A stretch of 63,823 nucleotides of DNA from Ammoniphilus resinae (GCF_017873965.1 NZ_JAGGKT010000021.1:1-63823), one strand, 5' to 3'. Counted from the first letter of the stretch, positions 17,216 through 26,591 are shown. The notes: generated by a model not told the origin, from the sequence alone. Numbers and translations are program-made.

Positions 17216-18397
17216 TTATTGTCTAATCCTTCCAATAATAGGAAGAACTAATAAAACTGATATAGCACATAACACTCCTAGAGAGAAAAATGTGAAGTTT
17301 ACAAGAAGTAAAGAAGCAAAACTTGAAGCTATGGTCATGCCGAGGTACATGGCCGAACTGTTTAATGACATCACGGTTCCCCTTATTCTTGGGCTTAATT
17401 GTGAAACGAAGGCAGTTAATGAGGATTGGCCCACCCCGATGGACGCACTCCAGAATAGATGAATGAAAACCGATAAGTAAAGATATCCAGTTAACAATGA
17501 AAAACTGAGAACAAAGAGGGCTGCTGAGAAACTTGCAAAATAAATGACTTTCTTCTCTCCTATTTTATCGGACCATTTTCCACCAAATAGGTTTCCAAAT
17601 ACACTTGTTAGTCCAGCCATAAATAGGACAATGCCTATTCCACCAACATCCAGATTGAAAACATCATGATAAAACACACCAATGTATGAAAACATGCCAT
17701 GCAACCCCGCTGTCCAAAAGAATGTAAGAAGGAGCGCATACAGGACAGAGCGATTTGTGAAAGCTGTTTTAAATGGCATAAAGTATGTTTTGATCATTGA
17801 ATCTGATCTTTGTTTCTGTGGTGGCGTTTGGGGTAAACCAATAAAGGCCAGTAGAAAAACAAGAAAAGCCAGGAACCCAACAACCCAAAAGGTCATTTGC
17901 CAATGAACGAATTCAGTTATAAAAGCTCCAACGGGTACTCCGATCACAGTAGATCCAATCATCGCTCCCATTACCATCCCCATCGCCTTCCCCCTTTCAT
18001 GTGCAGGGAATGTATCTCCTACCAACGCAAAAACACTCGGCATGACAATGGCTCCTGCCAACCCTGTCACCGCTCTAAAAAACAAAATCGTATCGAAATC
18101 ATTAGAAATGCCTGTAAGAAACGTCCCGATTGAAAAGACAAACATTCCCGTTACAATCATGAATCTTCTGCCAACCCTATCTGAAATAGGGCCAAATAGC
18201 GGAGCAGTCAATCCATAAACCAATGCGTATGCCGTGATAAGTAAGCCTCCTCTTTCCATAGGGGTATTTGTTGTTTCTGAAATTTTGGGGATTAAAGGAG
18301 ATACCAACATCGAATCAAGTCCGACAAAGAAAGCACATATCCCTAAAATGAGTAGTAAACCTTTTCCTCCACCATATTTCTTTGCTAATTCAGTCAT
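17216..18397 (-). CDS. MFS drug-type efflux transporter (DHA1-like)
   Basis: A 393-residue major facilitator with twelve predicted helices and the motif A loop GPISDRVGRRFMIV between helices 2 and 3. Motif C is reasonably visible as GVPVGAFI in helix 5. This suggests a 12-TM proton-coupled exporter of small molecules such as drugs. Upstream lie a MarR gene on the same strand and two palindromes like the one in front of marR, so the pump is probably repressed by that MarR protein and induced by its substrate. Confidence 0.85.
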   Translation of the reverse strand: MTELAKKYGGGKGLLLILGICAFFVGLDSMLVSPLIPKISETTNTPMERGGLLITAYALVYGLTAPLFGPISDRVGRRFMIVTGMFVFSIGTFLTGISNDFDTILFFRAVTGLAGAIVMPSVFALVGDTFPAHERGKAMGMVMGAMIGSTVIGVPVGAFITEFVHWQMTFWVVGFLAFLVFLLAFIGLPQTPPQKQRSDSMIKTYFMPFKTAFTNRSVLYALLLTFFWTAGLHGMFSYIGVFYHDVFNLDVGGIGIVLFMAGLTSVFGNLFGGKWSDKIGEKKVIYFASFSAALFVLSFSLLTGYLYLSVFIHLFWSASIGVGQSSLTAFVSQLSPRIRGTVMSLNSSAMYLGMTIASSFASLLLVNFTFFSLGVLCAISVLLVLPIIGRIRQ

Positions 18398-18416
18398 TAA
18401 ACATCCTCCTCCATTG

Positions 18417-18430
18417 TTTCATATATGAAA
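18417..18430 (-). promoter_or_regulatory. MarR-type operator in front of the MFS gene
   Basis: TTTCATATATGAAA is a perfect 14-bp palindrome about 20 bases upstream of the MFS start. It has the same TTTCATAT/ATATGAAA half-sites as the palindrome at 18984-19003 before marR. Confidence 0.75.
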
Positions 18431-18500
18431 TATTATTTGATAGAAAAGCCTCATAAAATGAGGGCTGTTCATCATTTGTTTAATCAAATCACCATCAGTT

Positions 18501-18524
18501 AATTACTTCACATATGAAGTAATT
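18501..18524 (-). promoter_or_regulatory. Second MarR-type operator in the marR-MFS intergenic region
   Basis: AATTACTTCACATATGAAGTAATT is a near-perfect 24-bp dyad with a central CATATG, related to the two TTTCATATRTGAAA palindromes. It lies about 100 bp upstream of the MFS start and just downstream of the marR stop. Confidence 0.65.
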
Positions 18525-18542
18525 ACTCATAAAGAACCTATC

Positions 18543-18968
18543 TCAACTAAGATCCTTCTCTAACTTTATTAATAAATCTAAGAGTGTTGCCTGTTCTTTG
18601 TCACTAAGTGATTTGAAATTAGCTTCCAGAAAAGATTGATACAAAGAAGTCAGTGAATTCCGTAGCTCCATTCCTTTTTGGGTAAGAAAAACAAGGGTTT
18701 GGCGTTGATCTTCTGGATTTTTAGTCGTTCTAACTAATTGTTCTCGAACCATCCGATTAATGAGGGTAGTCATATTACTTGGCACACAACCGACTAACTT
18801 ATAAAGCTTCGTCATCGTCATCGCTTCATCTTCTGTTAAGGTCACTAAAACACCAAACTGAACCGGTGTAATGCCTTTGTCCTCAAGGATCTGACTAAAA
18901 TGTTTCTGGGAAAGGGTATTAACATCCCGAATTTTTAAATATAGCTGTCGAAGTTTTTCCGTGTGCAT
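18543..18968 (-). CDS. MarR-family transcriptional regulator
   Basis: A 141-residue winged-helix repressor of the MarR family. Helices are at both ends for dimerisation, the recognition helix is around VGCVPSNMTTLINRMVREQL, and the wing is TKNPEDQRQTLVFLT. ATG 18968 is chosen because GGAGG lies nine bases upstream. A palindrome at 18984-19003 overlaps its promoter region, and two related ones precede the adjacent efflux gene. This implies autorepression and control of the pump. Confidence 0.92.
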   Translation of the reverse strand: MHTEKLRQLYLKIRDVNTLSQKHFSQILEDKGITPVQFGVLVTLTEDEAMTMTKLYKLVGCVPSNMTTLINRMVREQLVRTTKNPEDQRQTLVFLTQKGMELRNSLTSLYQSFLEANFKSLSDKEQATLLDLLIKLEKDLS

Positions 18969-18983
18969 GAATTGTTGCCTCCA

Positions 18984-19003
18984 ATATTTCATATGTGAAA
19001 TAT
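18984..19003 (-). promoter_or_regulatory. MarR autoregulatory operator
   Basis: ATATTTCATATGTGAAATAT is a 20-bp near-perfect palindrome immediately upstream of the marR ribosome binding site. It shares its core with the sites at 18417-18430 and 18501-18524. Confidence 0.75.
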
Positions 19004-19469
19004 AACAACTGAGTTAAAATATGTCAAGTGGCATTTTGATTGCTTAACGCTCAGGCCCTTGGGCTGGCAGAAACGGCTCCCTTATAGATCCGAGAACCCT
19101 CTCTCGAGCCCAGCTCTTTTAAACACAATCTTTCTTGAACCAATCCATTTTATCTCGTCAACATCCCAGTACATCGAATCATAACATCCTAATCGACACG
19201 AATCTTCCCTTTTGAAAAACGGTCTCCACATTTTAATCGATACTATTTAATGAGTAAGAACAGAGCCCAATAGGGTAAATTTCGCCAATTAAGGTAAGTG
19301 GTGGTTAAAAGCTGTGAAAATCAACTGAATATTGCGTGTAGATGTAATGATTCACGTTTTCATACCATTTAAAACCTTATGATTAACGCTTACATGAAGG
19401 AATTTCGACTTTGCTCCCCCCTCTCGAAAACGAGATAATAAAGACATCAAGAGCAAGGGGGAAAAAACA
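19004..19469. other. Long intergenic region, nothing recognised
   Basis: About 470 bases with no open frame that has a ribosome site and no obvious stable RNA. It is the upstream region of marR on one strand and of the small gene at 19470 on the other. Confidence 0.4.
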
Positions 19470-19568
19470 ATGCTAAAATTTTTGATGAATGTAATTAATG
19501 TACTTAATGAGACGCTTGAAATGGGAGACGATGTAAAAAATCGTTATCGCCATCTCTTTTATTCATAG
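19470..19568 (+). CDS. Possible 32-residue small protein
   Basis: The ATG at 19470 follows AAGGGGGAAAAAACA, a strong ribosome binding site. It opens a 32-codon frame encoding MLKFLMNVINVLNETLEMGD and ending RYRHLFYS. It begins with a short amphipathic helix and ends basic and aromatic. I do not recognise it. The ribosome site is the main support; no homology can be tested here. Confidence 0.4.
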   Translation: MLKFLMNVINVLNETLEMGDDVKNRYRHLFYS

Positions 19569-19929
19569 ATCTAAAGTTTCTAGGACTTGATCATTAGTCG
19601 TATTTTTTGAATCCAATTTATCGAAGGGTAACAAAGGGACCTAGTGTTTAATAAAATGATGCCGTTATGTCATGTCGGTTCCTGCTATACGCGCTGGCGT
19701 GTAATTGGTGTTTGTTTACCTTTCTTAACATAAATAATAGTTCTCCTCCCAGTTCCCTTGAAATCCGTGCAGATAGCCTTTGTTGGACTTCTGAACGTTT
19801 TTCTCAAAAGGGAACTTTTCTTTGGTCCTTTGTTCACGAGCTCGTAAGAAGGATGAATGAAAGTAGGAAATACAAAAATCTCTAGTGAAAGAGTGAGATA
19901 TGTTACTTTTTCAAAATTACTAGAATAAG
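19569..19929. other. Intergenic region with one inverted repeat
   Basis: About 360 bases without a gene I would defend. AGTTCCCTT (19751-19759) and AAGGGAACT (19808-19816) are inverted copies 48 bases apart. A 72-codon frame at 19667-19885 has no ribosome site and odd composition. Confidence 0.4.
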
Positions 19930-20106
19930 TTACGACTTTAAGTTCCTTCTCATCATTTCCGTTTGAAGCATTGTAATAAAATCTAGCTCCAAATTTAGCT
20001 GGACGGATCTTTCGTATGCTTGTATTAACTTTTCATCAGTTAATTGACTAAAGTCGGGCGATCTTCTTAATTTTCCTGTTGTTTGGTTTTGTACTCTATC
20101 TATCAT
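19930..20106 (-). CDS. sda: Sporulation checkpoint inhibitor Sda
   Basis: A 58-residue protein whose C-terminal 40 residues match Sda: FSQLTDEKLIQAYERSVQLN, then LDFITMLQTEMMRRNL. B. subtilis Sda has the same LSDELLIESY...NRDFIELIENEIKRR pattern. Sda is a helical hairpin that binds sporulation histidine kinases and blocks phosphotransfer when replication is perturbed. ATG 20106 is chosen because GGAG lies eight bases upstream; the longer frame from 20160 starts inside another AGGAG. This copy carries an N-terminal extension of about 18 polar residues. Probable targets in the window are the kinases at 3.0 and 21.8 kb. Confidence 0.85.
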   Translation of the reverse strand: MIDRVQNQTTGKLRRSPDFSQLTDEKLIQAYERSVQLNLELDFITMLQTEMMRRNLKS

Positions 20107-20600
20107 CCAATACACTCCTATCCCCTTATAAATTCTGTCTACTCCATCTCCTTTAAGCACGGAGGACCCGTGACTTTTTAGACTGAACTACATCTAATTT
20201 CGATAACAGCTTTAACAGCTTGTCCGATGCTTATTGTGTTTTTAATACGGCAATTTTCGTAATACCATTCACCTACCGACAAATTTAACGGGACGTGATC
20301 TGAGTAAAATCAACATTTAAGTTATAACCGTTAGAAAGTTTTCACATGATACAAATTCTACTAAAGTAAAACCTGTATAAATGTGGCAAATAGCCACGTT
20401 TACTACCATCAAATTTCTAATAGACTAAATTACAACATATACTATATTTTTATAGTACTTTCATCCTTTATTGACAGTAATCGCCTTGGCGTAGGTTAAG
20501 TAACTTAGATTATAATCAAGACACAACCTCAAAACTCACAAAGCTCATCATTTGTGTTCTTGCATACTGAAATATTGGGATATGTGAATTGGGGGGAACA
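20107..20600. other. Intergenic region, probable promoters only
   Basis: About 490 AT-rich bases between the divergent sda and XRE genes. A TATAAT box at 20511-20516 lies about 90 bp upstream of the XRE gene, with no convincing -35 box at the ideal spacing. There is a TTGACA at 20471. A direct AACAGCTTTAACAGCTTG doublet lies near 20206. Confidence 0.4.
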
Positions 20601-21017
20601 ATGAAGAGAGAGTGGTTAATCAAACTTCGCAAATCCAAAAAATTTACTCAAAACGCTATTGCAACGAAGGCATTTATTGATCGGGGTTATTATGCACAAA
20701 TTGAGGCAGGAGTACGTAATCCAAGTTTTACTGTGGCTTTAAATATTGCAAAAGTTTTAGATTTTGATCCTTTAATATTCTTTCAAAATCTGCATAATAG
20801 AACAAACTCTTCGCAGCAAAATATAAATCTGTCTGTGAGTGATTGTTTTCTAAATATGGACAAAGCAAAGATATTGTACCTGTACAGTAATTTAGAAAGT
20901 TACCTTCAATATGAAATGACGTTTATTTTAACTGGAATCCAAAAAGCAAGCCATACCCTTATTATTGATAACAAGAGGAACTGTAGACAATTTCCTATTT
21001 TATGGTTTATTTTGTAA
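20601..21017 (+). CDS. XRE-type HTH protein with truncated MEDS domain
   Basis: A 138-residue protein. Residues 1-60 are a Cro/CI helix-turn-helix (NAIATKAFIDRGYYAQIEAG with VRNPSFTVALNIAKVLDFDP). Residues 90-128 (DKAKILYLYSNLESYLQYEM) match the beginning of a MEDS/DcmR-type sensory domain, which then stops after about 40 residues with an unrelated tail. Full-length HTH-MEDS proteins are about twice this size. ATG 20601 follows GGGGGG at good spacing. The next gene encodes a complete MEDS domain, so the pair may have split from one gene or arisen by duplication and truncation. Confidence 0.75.
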   Translation: MKREWLIKLRKSKKFTQNAIATKAFIDRGYYAQIEAGVRNPSFTVALNIAKVLDFDPLIFFQNLHNRTNSSQQNINLSVSDCFLNMDKAKILYLYSNLESYLQYEMTFILTGIQKASHTLIIDNKRNCRQFPILWFIL

Positions 21018-21047
21018 AAAGATTAGCTAAGGACCGAGGTGAATAAG

Positions 21048-21623
21048 ATGATCCAGTTAACAAAATTTCTGCAGGTACCACGTTCTACTCACATCCTATA
21101 TTTTTTTGAAGATATAGACATGTATTTAAATAACCTCTTGGCATATATTACAGCTGGCGTTAAACTTGGTCATCATTTATTGGTCATAGAGAATTCTGAT
21201 ATAATGGATCAAGCTAAAACAAGAATGAATGCGCTCCTTTCTGAAGAAGAACAAAAATTGGTTCATTATTATGATAATCACTTATACTATCGCTGTTATG
21301 GAGAATTTCATATCCAAAGCATCCTTCAACATTTCGGTGAATTAGTAACTTCTTTTCTTTCCAAAAACGTTAATATCCGCACATGGGCTCATGTTGAATG
21401 GAAAAAACAAGATGATATTTCAAGCAAACTTATGGAATTCGAACGTCTTGCGGATTGTAGCGTGAACGATATGAAAGTTATGTCAGTATGTGCATATTCC
21501 TCCTCAGATATTTCTGCATCATTCCAGACTACCATGATGAGAAGTCATGAATATCTGATGACAGATAAAGAATTTGTTCAATCTCCCCTTTATCGGAAGA
21601 CTGTTGGTGCCAAGGAAGATTAG
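21048..21623 (+). CDS. MEDS (DcmR-type sensory) domain protein
   Basis: A 191-residue stand-alone MEDS domain, starting with RSTHILYFFEDIDMYLNNLL and containing LGHHLLVIENSD and the family's WAHVEW segment. MEDS domains were described in DcmR-type regulators of methylotrophs and archaea and are thought to sense small molecules or phosphorylation. In Bacillales they often accompany HTH or sporulation regulators. ATG 21048 follows GAGGTG. It lies 30 bp after the XRE/partial-MEDS gene and before a strong terminator, so the two form one operon. Confidence 0.75.
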   Translation: MIQLTKFLQVPRSTHILYFFEDIDMYLNNLLAYITAGVKLGHHLLVIENSDIMDQAKTRMNALLSEEEQKLVHYYDNHLYYRCYGEFHIQSILQHFGELVTSFLSKNVNIRTWAHVEWKKQDDISSKLMEFERLADCSVNDMKVMSVCAYSSSDISASFQTTMMRSHEYLMTDKEFVQSPLYRKTVGAKED

Positions 21624-21637
21624 TTGATATCCAATTT

Positions 21638-21662
21638 AAAGGGCACTTTCTCTGGGCCCTTT
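21638..21662 (+). terminator. Rho-independent terminator of the XRE-MEDS operon
   Basis: AAAGGGC (21638-21644) pairs with GCCCTTT (21656-21662) and the 3' arm runs into TTTTT. It lies 15 bases after the stop codon of the MEDS gene. Confidence 0.85.
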
Positions 21663-21799
21663 TTGCTGCTGTAGTTAAAATAGCCGAAGTCTCACACCAG
21701 ACTATCCTTGGAACAAATAAACAGGATTATGATCCTTCGATTTTTCATCCATTCCACTGCCCGTCCAATTTTCCTCCTATCGATTAAAGACACTTTCGT

Positions 21800-23500
21800 T
21801 TATACTACATACTCATATGGAACTCCTTTTACAATGGGGAAAAGGATTTTAATCGATGTCCCTTTGCCTTCGGTGCTCATAATCGTCAGTTGCCCGTTAT
21901 GGTCTTCGACAATCTTTCTGCTTACCATGAATCCAAGGCCTGTCCCATTTTCTTTCGTGGTATAGAAAGGATCCCCGATGTTCTTTAATTTCTCTGCAGG
22001 AATTCCGATTCCATGATCCATAAATTCGATTTCCATATTTTCTTCGGTACAATCTGTTTTTATCTGGATCGTTCCGCCATTTGGCATGGCCTCAATGGCA
22101 TTTTTTAGAAAATTGATATACGCTTGCTTCAGCTTATTTTCATCACCAAGGATCCTGGTCTTCTTATCACAGTAAACGGTTTCAAAAACAATGTTCTTCA
22201 GGTTCGCCTGTGGCTCTAACAGGGTGACCACCTGTTTGATCGTTTGGGTGACATCTATTTCTTGGAACTCTGTTCTATTGTGTTTGGTTAACATTAATAG
22301 TTCAGTGATGATATCCTCAATTCGAATGATTTCGTTTGAGATGATATCAAAATATTCATCTTTGGGATTTGTTCGTAACATCTTCACGAATCCTTTAATC
22401 GCGGTTAAAGGGTTTCTGATTTCGTGTGCAATTCCGGCAGCTAGCTGTCCTGCCATACTTAGTTTTTCCGCTTGGACTAATTTGGCCTGTTCTTCTTTCC
22501 TTTTGGTTACATCTCGAATAATGGTATGAATGGCAGGTTCCCCTTCGTAGATCGTAGGGATGGACAGGGTTTCGCCGTAGAAGGGCTCTCCATTTAACTT
22601 TAAAAGAACCTGCTCTGCAAGCTCCGCCGTTTTGCCAGCTTCCACTTGGCTTATGCGTGCTTTATTCATTTCCACATAATCCTTATGTACAAAGTCGTAA
22701 GACGGTATAGCAATCAGTTGCTCTTTGCTCTCCCCTCCAAATAAAGTAACCAGGGAGTTATTAATAAACTTCCACTGTCGTTTTACGGAAATAGCAATCG
22801 CATCCGGCGATTCCTCTACTAATCTCCTGTAAACTTCTTCACGCAGCTTGATCTCTTGATCGGCTTTCTTTTTTTCGAGACTACTCACAAGCATGTGCAC
22901 TGCGATCAGAAATGTAAAATTGAAGACGACGATAAACCCTGCAAAGGTCAAAAAATTAAGGTCTAAACTTTTTAGGTAATTGATATAGAAGTAATCAAAC
23001 AGCGTATAAATCAATAACCCGAACATAAACCCGGAAGCCTGCGCTGAAAAGGGTTTTCCATTCTTCCAAAGCGTGCAGAAGTACATGACCACTGCAAAAA
23101 TGAGGATAACGAATAAACCTTGTGGCAATGAGGAAAAAACGGTTTGAATAACTTCTAATGTAAGATCTCCTTGGGAACGTTTTACGATGGAATAGATAAT
23201 TTGGGAAACGATATACAGAAATAATACAATGAGCCCCTTGCTCCATGTAAGCACAAAAAATCCGATGGTCAAAGGCACAATGCTAAGGTTGAGAGTGACT
23301 CCCTCTGATATTTGGAAGTTAAACAATGTACATAAAAATGAGGATAGAAATAATGTCGAGATTAGCAGAATTGTACTCCATGAAACGCCTAGAAACCGTT
23401 TATCGGTTTTGTTTCCCCAATATTCTAGGGCAAAAAAAGGTAAAAACACACAGAGCAAATTTGCAATCAAGTTAGTAACATCTACCAAGTCCCGTTTCAC
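21800..23500 (-). CDS. Membrane PAS histidine kinase (phosphorelay type)
   Basis: A 566-residue kinase. Residues 10-205 contain about six to seven membrane helices, residues 220-335 a PAS domain, and residues 345-410 a HisKA domain with His359 in GIAHEIRNPLTAIKG. The HATPase domain follows, with N-box YINFLKNAIEA, DHGIGIP and NGTGLGFMV. It closely resembles the multi-TM sporulation kinases of Bacillales that phosphorylate Spo0F. No cognate regulator is adjacent. It sits between MEDS and Spo0E genes and near sda, all consistent with sporulation control, though the signal is unknown. Confidence 0.85.
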   Translation of the reverse strand: MKRDLVDVTNLIANLLCVFLPFFALEYWGNKTDKRFLGVSWSTILLISTLFLSSFLCTLFNFQISEGVTLNLSIVPLTIGFFVLTWSKGLIVLFLYIVSQIIYSIVKRSQGDLTLEVIQTVFSSLPQGLFVILIFAVVMYFCTLWKNGKPFSAQASGFMFGLLIYTLFDYFYINYLKSLDLNFLTFAGFIVVFNFTFLIAVHMLVSSLEKKKADQEIKLREEVYRRLVEESPDAIAISVKRQWKFINNSLVTLFGGESKEQLIAIPSYDFVHKDYVEMNKARISQVEAGKTAELAEQVLLKLNGEPFYGETLSIPTIYEGEPAIHTIIRDVTKRKEEQAKLVQAEKLSMAGQLAAGIAHEIRNPLTAIKGFVKMLRTNPKDEYFDIISNEIIRIEDIITELLMLTKHNRTEFQEIDVTQTIKQVVTLLEPQANLKNIVFETVYCDKKTRILGDENKLKQAYINFLKNAIEAMPNGGTIQIKTDCTEENMEIEFMDHGIGIPAEKLKNIGDPFYTTKENGTGLGFMVSRKIVEDHNGQLTIMSTEGKGTSIKILFPIVKGVPYEYVV

Positions 23501-23821
23501 CTCGCTGCGTTTTTAGATGCTATCTACCAAAATATATCATGTTTATCAGAATAATTATACAAGAATCTAATTTGTCCCAATTAATAGCGTGGGCGCGCTT
23601 CGCTGGCTGCTTGTCAACGTGCGTGGTTCAGGTCTAAAATATATATTGGCCAACTATCCCATCTTTTCCATAAATATGATAAATGTCACATAAATATCAA
23701 AGTATATAGGCTAATATTACTATGTTTACTCAACGTGCTGAATTGGATAGGTAGAAAATTAACCGACAACGAAGGAAGAAAAGTCTTTATTCCTTTGATT
23801 CGGGACTGGGAGGTGCCATAC
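23501..23821. other. Intergenic region, nothing recognised
   Basis: About 320 bases between the divergent kinase and Spo0E-like genes. It is AT-rich except for a GC-rich island near 23590-23630. No RNA or operator was recognised. Promoters for both genes should lie here. Confidence 0.4.
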
Positions 23822-23998
23822 ATGAATGCCAACGAATCTACCACCATAAAAAAAATAGATCATCTAAAAGAACAATTAAATCGCGTGGCTGAGAGTCATC
23901 ATTGGAGCTTTACCGATGATGAAGTGGTCATGATGAGTCAGCAGCTGGATGGGTTAATCGTTCAGTTTATGCAAGAGAAAAAAGCTTCTGTGCCGTAA
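23822..23998 (+). CDS. Spo0E-family aspartyl-phosphate phosphatase
   Basis: A 58-residue helical-hairpin protein with the family signature around VVMMSQQLDGLIVQFM, where SQQLD stands for the canonical SxELD. Spo0E-type proteins dephosphorylate Spo0A~P and delay sporulation. The signature has Gln in place of the usual Glu next to LD, a mild deviation. ATG 23822 has GGGAGGTG upstream; a longer frame from 23735 has no such site. It is followed 60 bp later by an EAL gene, so sporulation and c-di-GMP control may be co-expressed. Confidence 0.82.
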   Translation: MNANESTTIKKIDHLKEQLNRVAESHHWSFTDDEVVMMSQQLDGLIVQFMQEKKASVP

Positions 23999-24060
23999 GA
24001 CCATAAAACGATTCTCTCTTGTGATTGGGGTAGGGAACTTTTTGGTGGAGTGTGAAAGAA

Positions 24061-24780
24061 ATGTTGCTACATCTATTACATCCGATCCAACAGCAATATC
24101 AACTGTATCACCTCTTTCAACCTATTCTTCATCTTCCTTCTTTTTCATGTCTTGGATATGAGGCTCTTTTGCGGTCCCCTTATGGTGATCCCGAAACATT
24201 GTTCAATACCGCAATGAAGAACAAGCAAAAATATGAATTGGACGTTTTATCGATCAGATATGCCATCGAAACCTTCCATCCATCTTTGGAGGTTCTAGAA
24301 GGTCTATTATTTTTAAATATCTTTCCTTCTACCTTAAATCGATCATTTCTATTCTCTCAATTATGTGAATGGAAATATGAATACGTTCCACACAAACGAA
24401 TTGTTTTGGAAATTAATGAATCAGAAAGGATTCAGGATCTGTCTATTTTTAGGCACATCATTCATTATCTTAAAGAATTGGGATATGGGATCGCCATGGA
24501 TGACATTGGGAAAGGAAGCTCCTCTTTAGCTGCACTCACGATGATAGAACCGGATATCATCAAGTTGGATAAATGGTTCGCAGAAGATCTGTTTCGATCG
24601 AAGGAAAAGCAAAATTGCCTTAAGAGAATGGTCCGGTTCTGTGGAAGCGATGTTCAATTAATTTTGGAAGGGATCGAAACAGCTGAAACGCTAGATATCG
24701 CTCAATCACTAGGCGTTTGCTATGGACAAGGATATCTGTTTGGAAGGCCAGCGAGTCTTCCACTGGTGAAGGAAAGGTAA
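24061..24780 (+). CDS. Stand-alone EAL-domain c-di-GMP phosphodiesterase
   Basis: A 239-residue soluble EAL domain with no sensor region. All main catalytic positions appear present: Glu in GYEALLR, Asn in LFLNIFP, Glu in LEINESE, DD in MDDIGKGSSSL, Lys in IIKLDKW, Glu in LEGIET and Gln in GQGYLFGRP. It should hydrolyse c-di-GMP to pGpG. The loop usually written DDFGTGYSSL is altered to DDIGKGSSSL. The ATG at 24061 has GGTGGAG ten bases upstream, and a GTG three codons earlier is possible. A chemoreceptor gene follows within 30 bp. Confidence 0.85.
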   Translation: MLLHLLHPIQQQYQLYHLFQPILHLPSFSCLGYEALLRSPYGDPETLFNTAMKNKQKYELDVLSIRYAIETFHPSLEVLEGLLFLNIFPSTLNRSFLFSQLCEWKYEYVPHKRIVLEINESERIQDLSIFRHIIHYLKELGYGIAMDDIGKGSSSLAALTMIEPDIIKLDKWFAEDLFRSKEKQNCLKRMVRFCGSDVQLILEGIETAETLDIAQSLGVCYGQGYLFGRPASLPLVKER

Positions 24781-24808
24781 TGGCCGATTTTAACGTCAGA
24801 AAAGGAGT

Positions 24809-26509
24809 ATGGAATCTCTCATGAAACGAACGATTGCTATGAAAATGTATGCAGGGTTTGGCGCTGTTCTCCTCCTCATGTTATTGATGGGAGGATCTGC
24901 CTATCTAGAACTGAAACTGACACAAGATACCTATGAAAATCTACTGAATGATCGGGTGCAGAAGATGAATCTGATCCGTGATTTAACCGAAGTGTCGAAG
25001 GAAATGCAATTAGCGAACCGGGGCTATCTGCTCATTGGAAACGAAGAAAGTCTCTCTAGTTACCAAGAAGCAAAGGACAAATATAATCAACTGAGTCAGA
25101 AATTAGAATCCCTTTTAGTGAAAGAAACGGATCAAAAACTATTACAAGAACTAAATCAATTTACCGATCAATACATTCAAGTAGCAGAGGAAACGATTAC
25201 CTTAAAAGGGTTGAACAATTCCCGCTATATCGAGGTCATCTCTACCCAAGGGCCTCCTCTGGTGATCGGTTTCCGAGACAAAGCAGAAGAAATGATGAAC
25301 TATCAAAATGAGGCACTCACGCAGGCAAGAGCGGAAACGACCGCCAGAGTCAAGGAAATCCAATTTAATCTCATCCTGTTAGGGATACTGGCTCTACTCT
25401 TGGGAGGAGGCATCGCGTACTATATCAGCCGAACTATTTCTAGGCCCGTACGGAAACTGGCTGTTGCGGCAGAGAAAATGGCTGCAGGTGACTTAACGCA
25501 AGAACAAATCCATGTAAAAAGTAAGGATGAAATCGCAGATTTGGCTCGTTCCTTTCATAGGATGTCCCAATATCTGCGCCAACTCATCCTGCAAATTCAA
25601 GGCAGCGCGGAGCATGTGGCCGCTTCTTCCGAAGAATTATTAGCAACGACCGAACAAGCTACCCAGGCGACCCATCATATTACTTCTGCCATTCAGGAAG
25701 TCGCGAGTGGTGCCGAAACACAAGTTATTAGTTCGCAAGAGAACGTTCAGGCGATGGCAGAAGTATCATCAGGCATCCAACATATAGCGGAAGCTTCTGC
25801 GACTGTTTCAGATTCTGCACAAGAGGCGACCGCTCTTGCCCAACAAGGGAATCAATCCATTCAGCATGCGATCCAGCAAATGGATTCCATTGAAAAAGGA
25901 ACCCAACATACCACATTGGCCATTCAACAGTTACAACAGCGATCCCAAGAAATTGGAAAAATCATTGAGGTTATTACGGGAATTGCCGATCAAACCAATT
26001 TGCTGGCTTTAAATGCGGCCATTGAAGCAGCGAGAGCGGGGGAACATGGAAGAGGATTTGCGGTGGTCGCCGATGAAGTCCGAAAGCTAGCCGAACAGTC
26101 CCGGGAATCTGCGAGTCAGATCGTAGATTTGATTGGGGAAATTCAAAAGGATACCGAACATGCTACCCAAGAAATAGACCACAGCAGCAAAGAAGTAGGT
26201 GTTGGCAAGACCGTCATTGATCAAACAGGGCAAGCGTTCCAGCAGATCTTATGCTCGGTGGAACAAGTTCATGAGCAAATTCAAGAGGTATCGGCAACAT
26301 CTGAACAAATCTCAGCAAATTCACAACAAGTGTCAGCCTCTGTGGAGCAGTTCGTCCACATGGCAAGAGAAGCCTCTGAAGGCTCGCAAACTGTGGCCGC
26401 CTCTTCAGAAGAACAACTAGCTTCCATGGAGGAAATCACCGCCTCCGCTGAATCGTTAAGTACCCTCGCCCAAGAATTACAAGGGTTAGTCGCGAAGTTT
26501 AAAGTGTGA
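24809..26509 (+). CDS. Methyl-accepting chemotaxis protein
   Basis: A 566-residue chemoreceptor. TM1 is at about 12-33, followed by a four-helix-bundle ligand domain (about 35-188), TM2 at about 190-212, HAMP at about 213-265, and a long cytoplasmic coiled coil. The hairpin tip reads [18 protein letters not shown] followed by [20 protein letters not shown]. It signals to CheA/CheW, so the organism is probably motile. AAGGAG lies immediately before ATG 24809; the ATG at 24821 is an alternative start. It is 28 bp from the EAL gene and 80 bp from a GGDEF gene, which suggests a signalling operon. Confidence 0.93.
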   Translation: MESLMKRTIAMKMYAGFGAVLLLMLLMGGSAYLELKLTQDTYENLLNDRVQKMNLIRDLTEVSKEMQLANRGYLLIGNEESLSSYQEAKDKYNQLSQKLESLLVKETDQKLLQELNQFTDQYIQVAEETITLKGLNNSRYIEVISTQGPPLVIGFRDKAEEMMNYQNEALTQARAETTARVKEIQFNLILLGILALLLGGGIAYYISRTISRPVRKLAVAAEKMAAGDLTQEQIHVKSKDEIADLARSFHRMSQYLRQLILQIQGSAEHVAASSEELLATTEQATQATHHITSAIQEVASGAETQVISSQENVQAMAEVSSGIQHIAEASATVSDSAQEATALAQQGNQSIQHAIQQMDSIEKGTQHTTLAIQQLQQRSQEIGKIIEVITGIADQTNLLALNAAIEAARAGEHGRGFAVVADEVRKLAEQSRESASQIVDLIGEIQKDTEHATQEIDHSSKEVGVGKTVIDQTGQAFQQILCSVEQVHEQIQEVSATSEQISANSQQVSASVEQFVHMAREASEGSQTVAASSEEQLASMEEITASAESLSTLAQELQGLVAKFKV

Positions 26510-26591
26510 ACTACCACCATGTAGATGGCCTGTATACATGGGAAAAGATACAGGTCATCAAACATTGTTTTACCAAGAGGTGACATTAATA

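Noticed and set aside
19667-19885. 72-codon open frame
   Set aside because: There is no ribosome site, the composition is rich in Cys/Trp/Ser, and there is no recognisable domain.
20268-20284. Spo0A box
   Set aside because: CCGACAAATTT is only a loose match to the Spo0A-box consensus TTCGACAAA, and no second box supports it.
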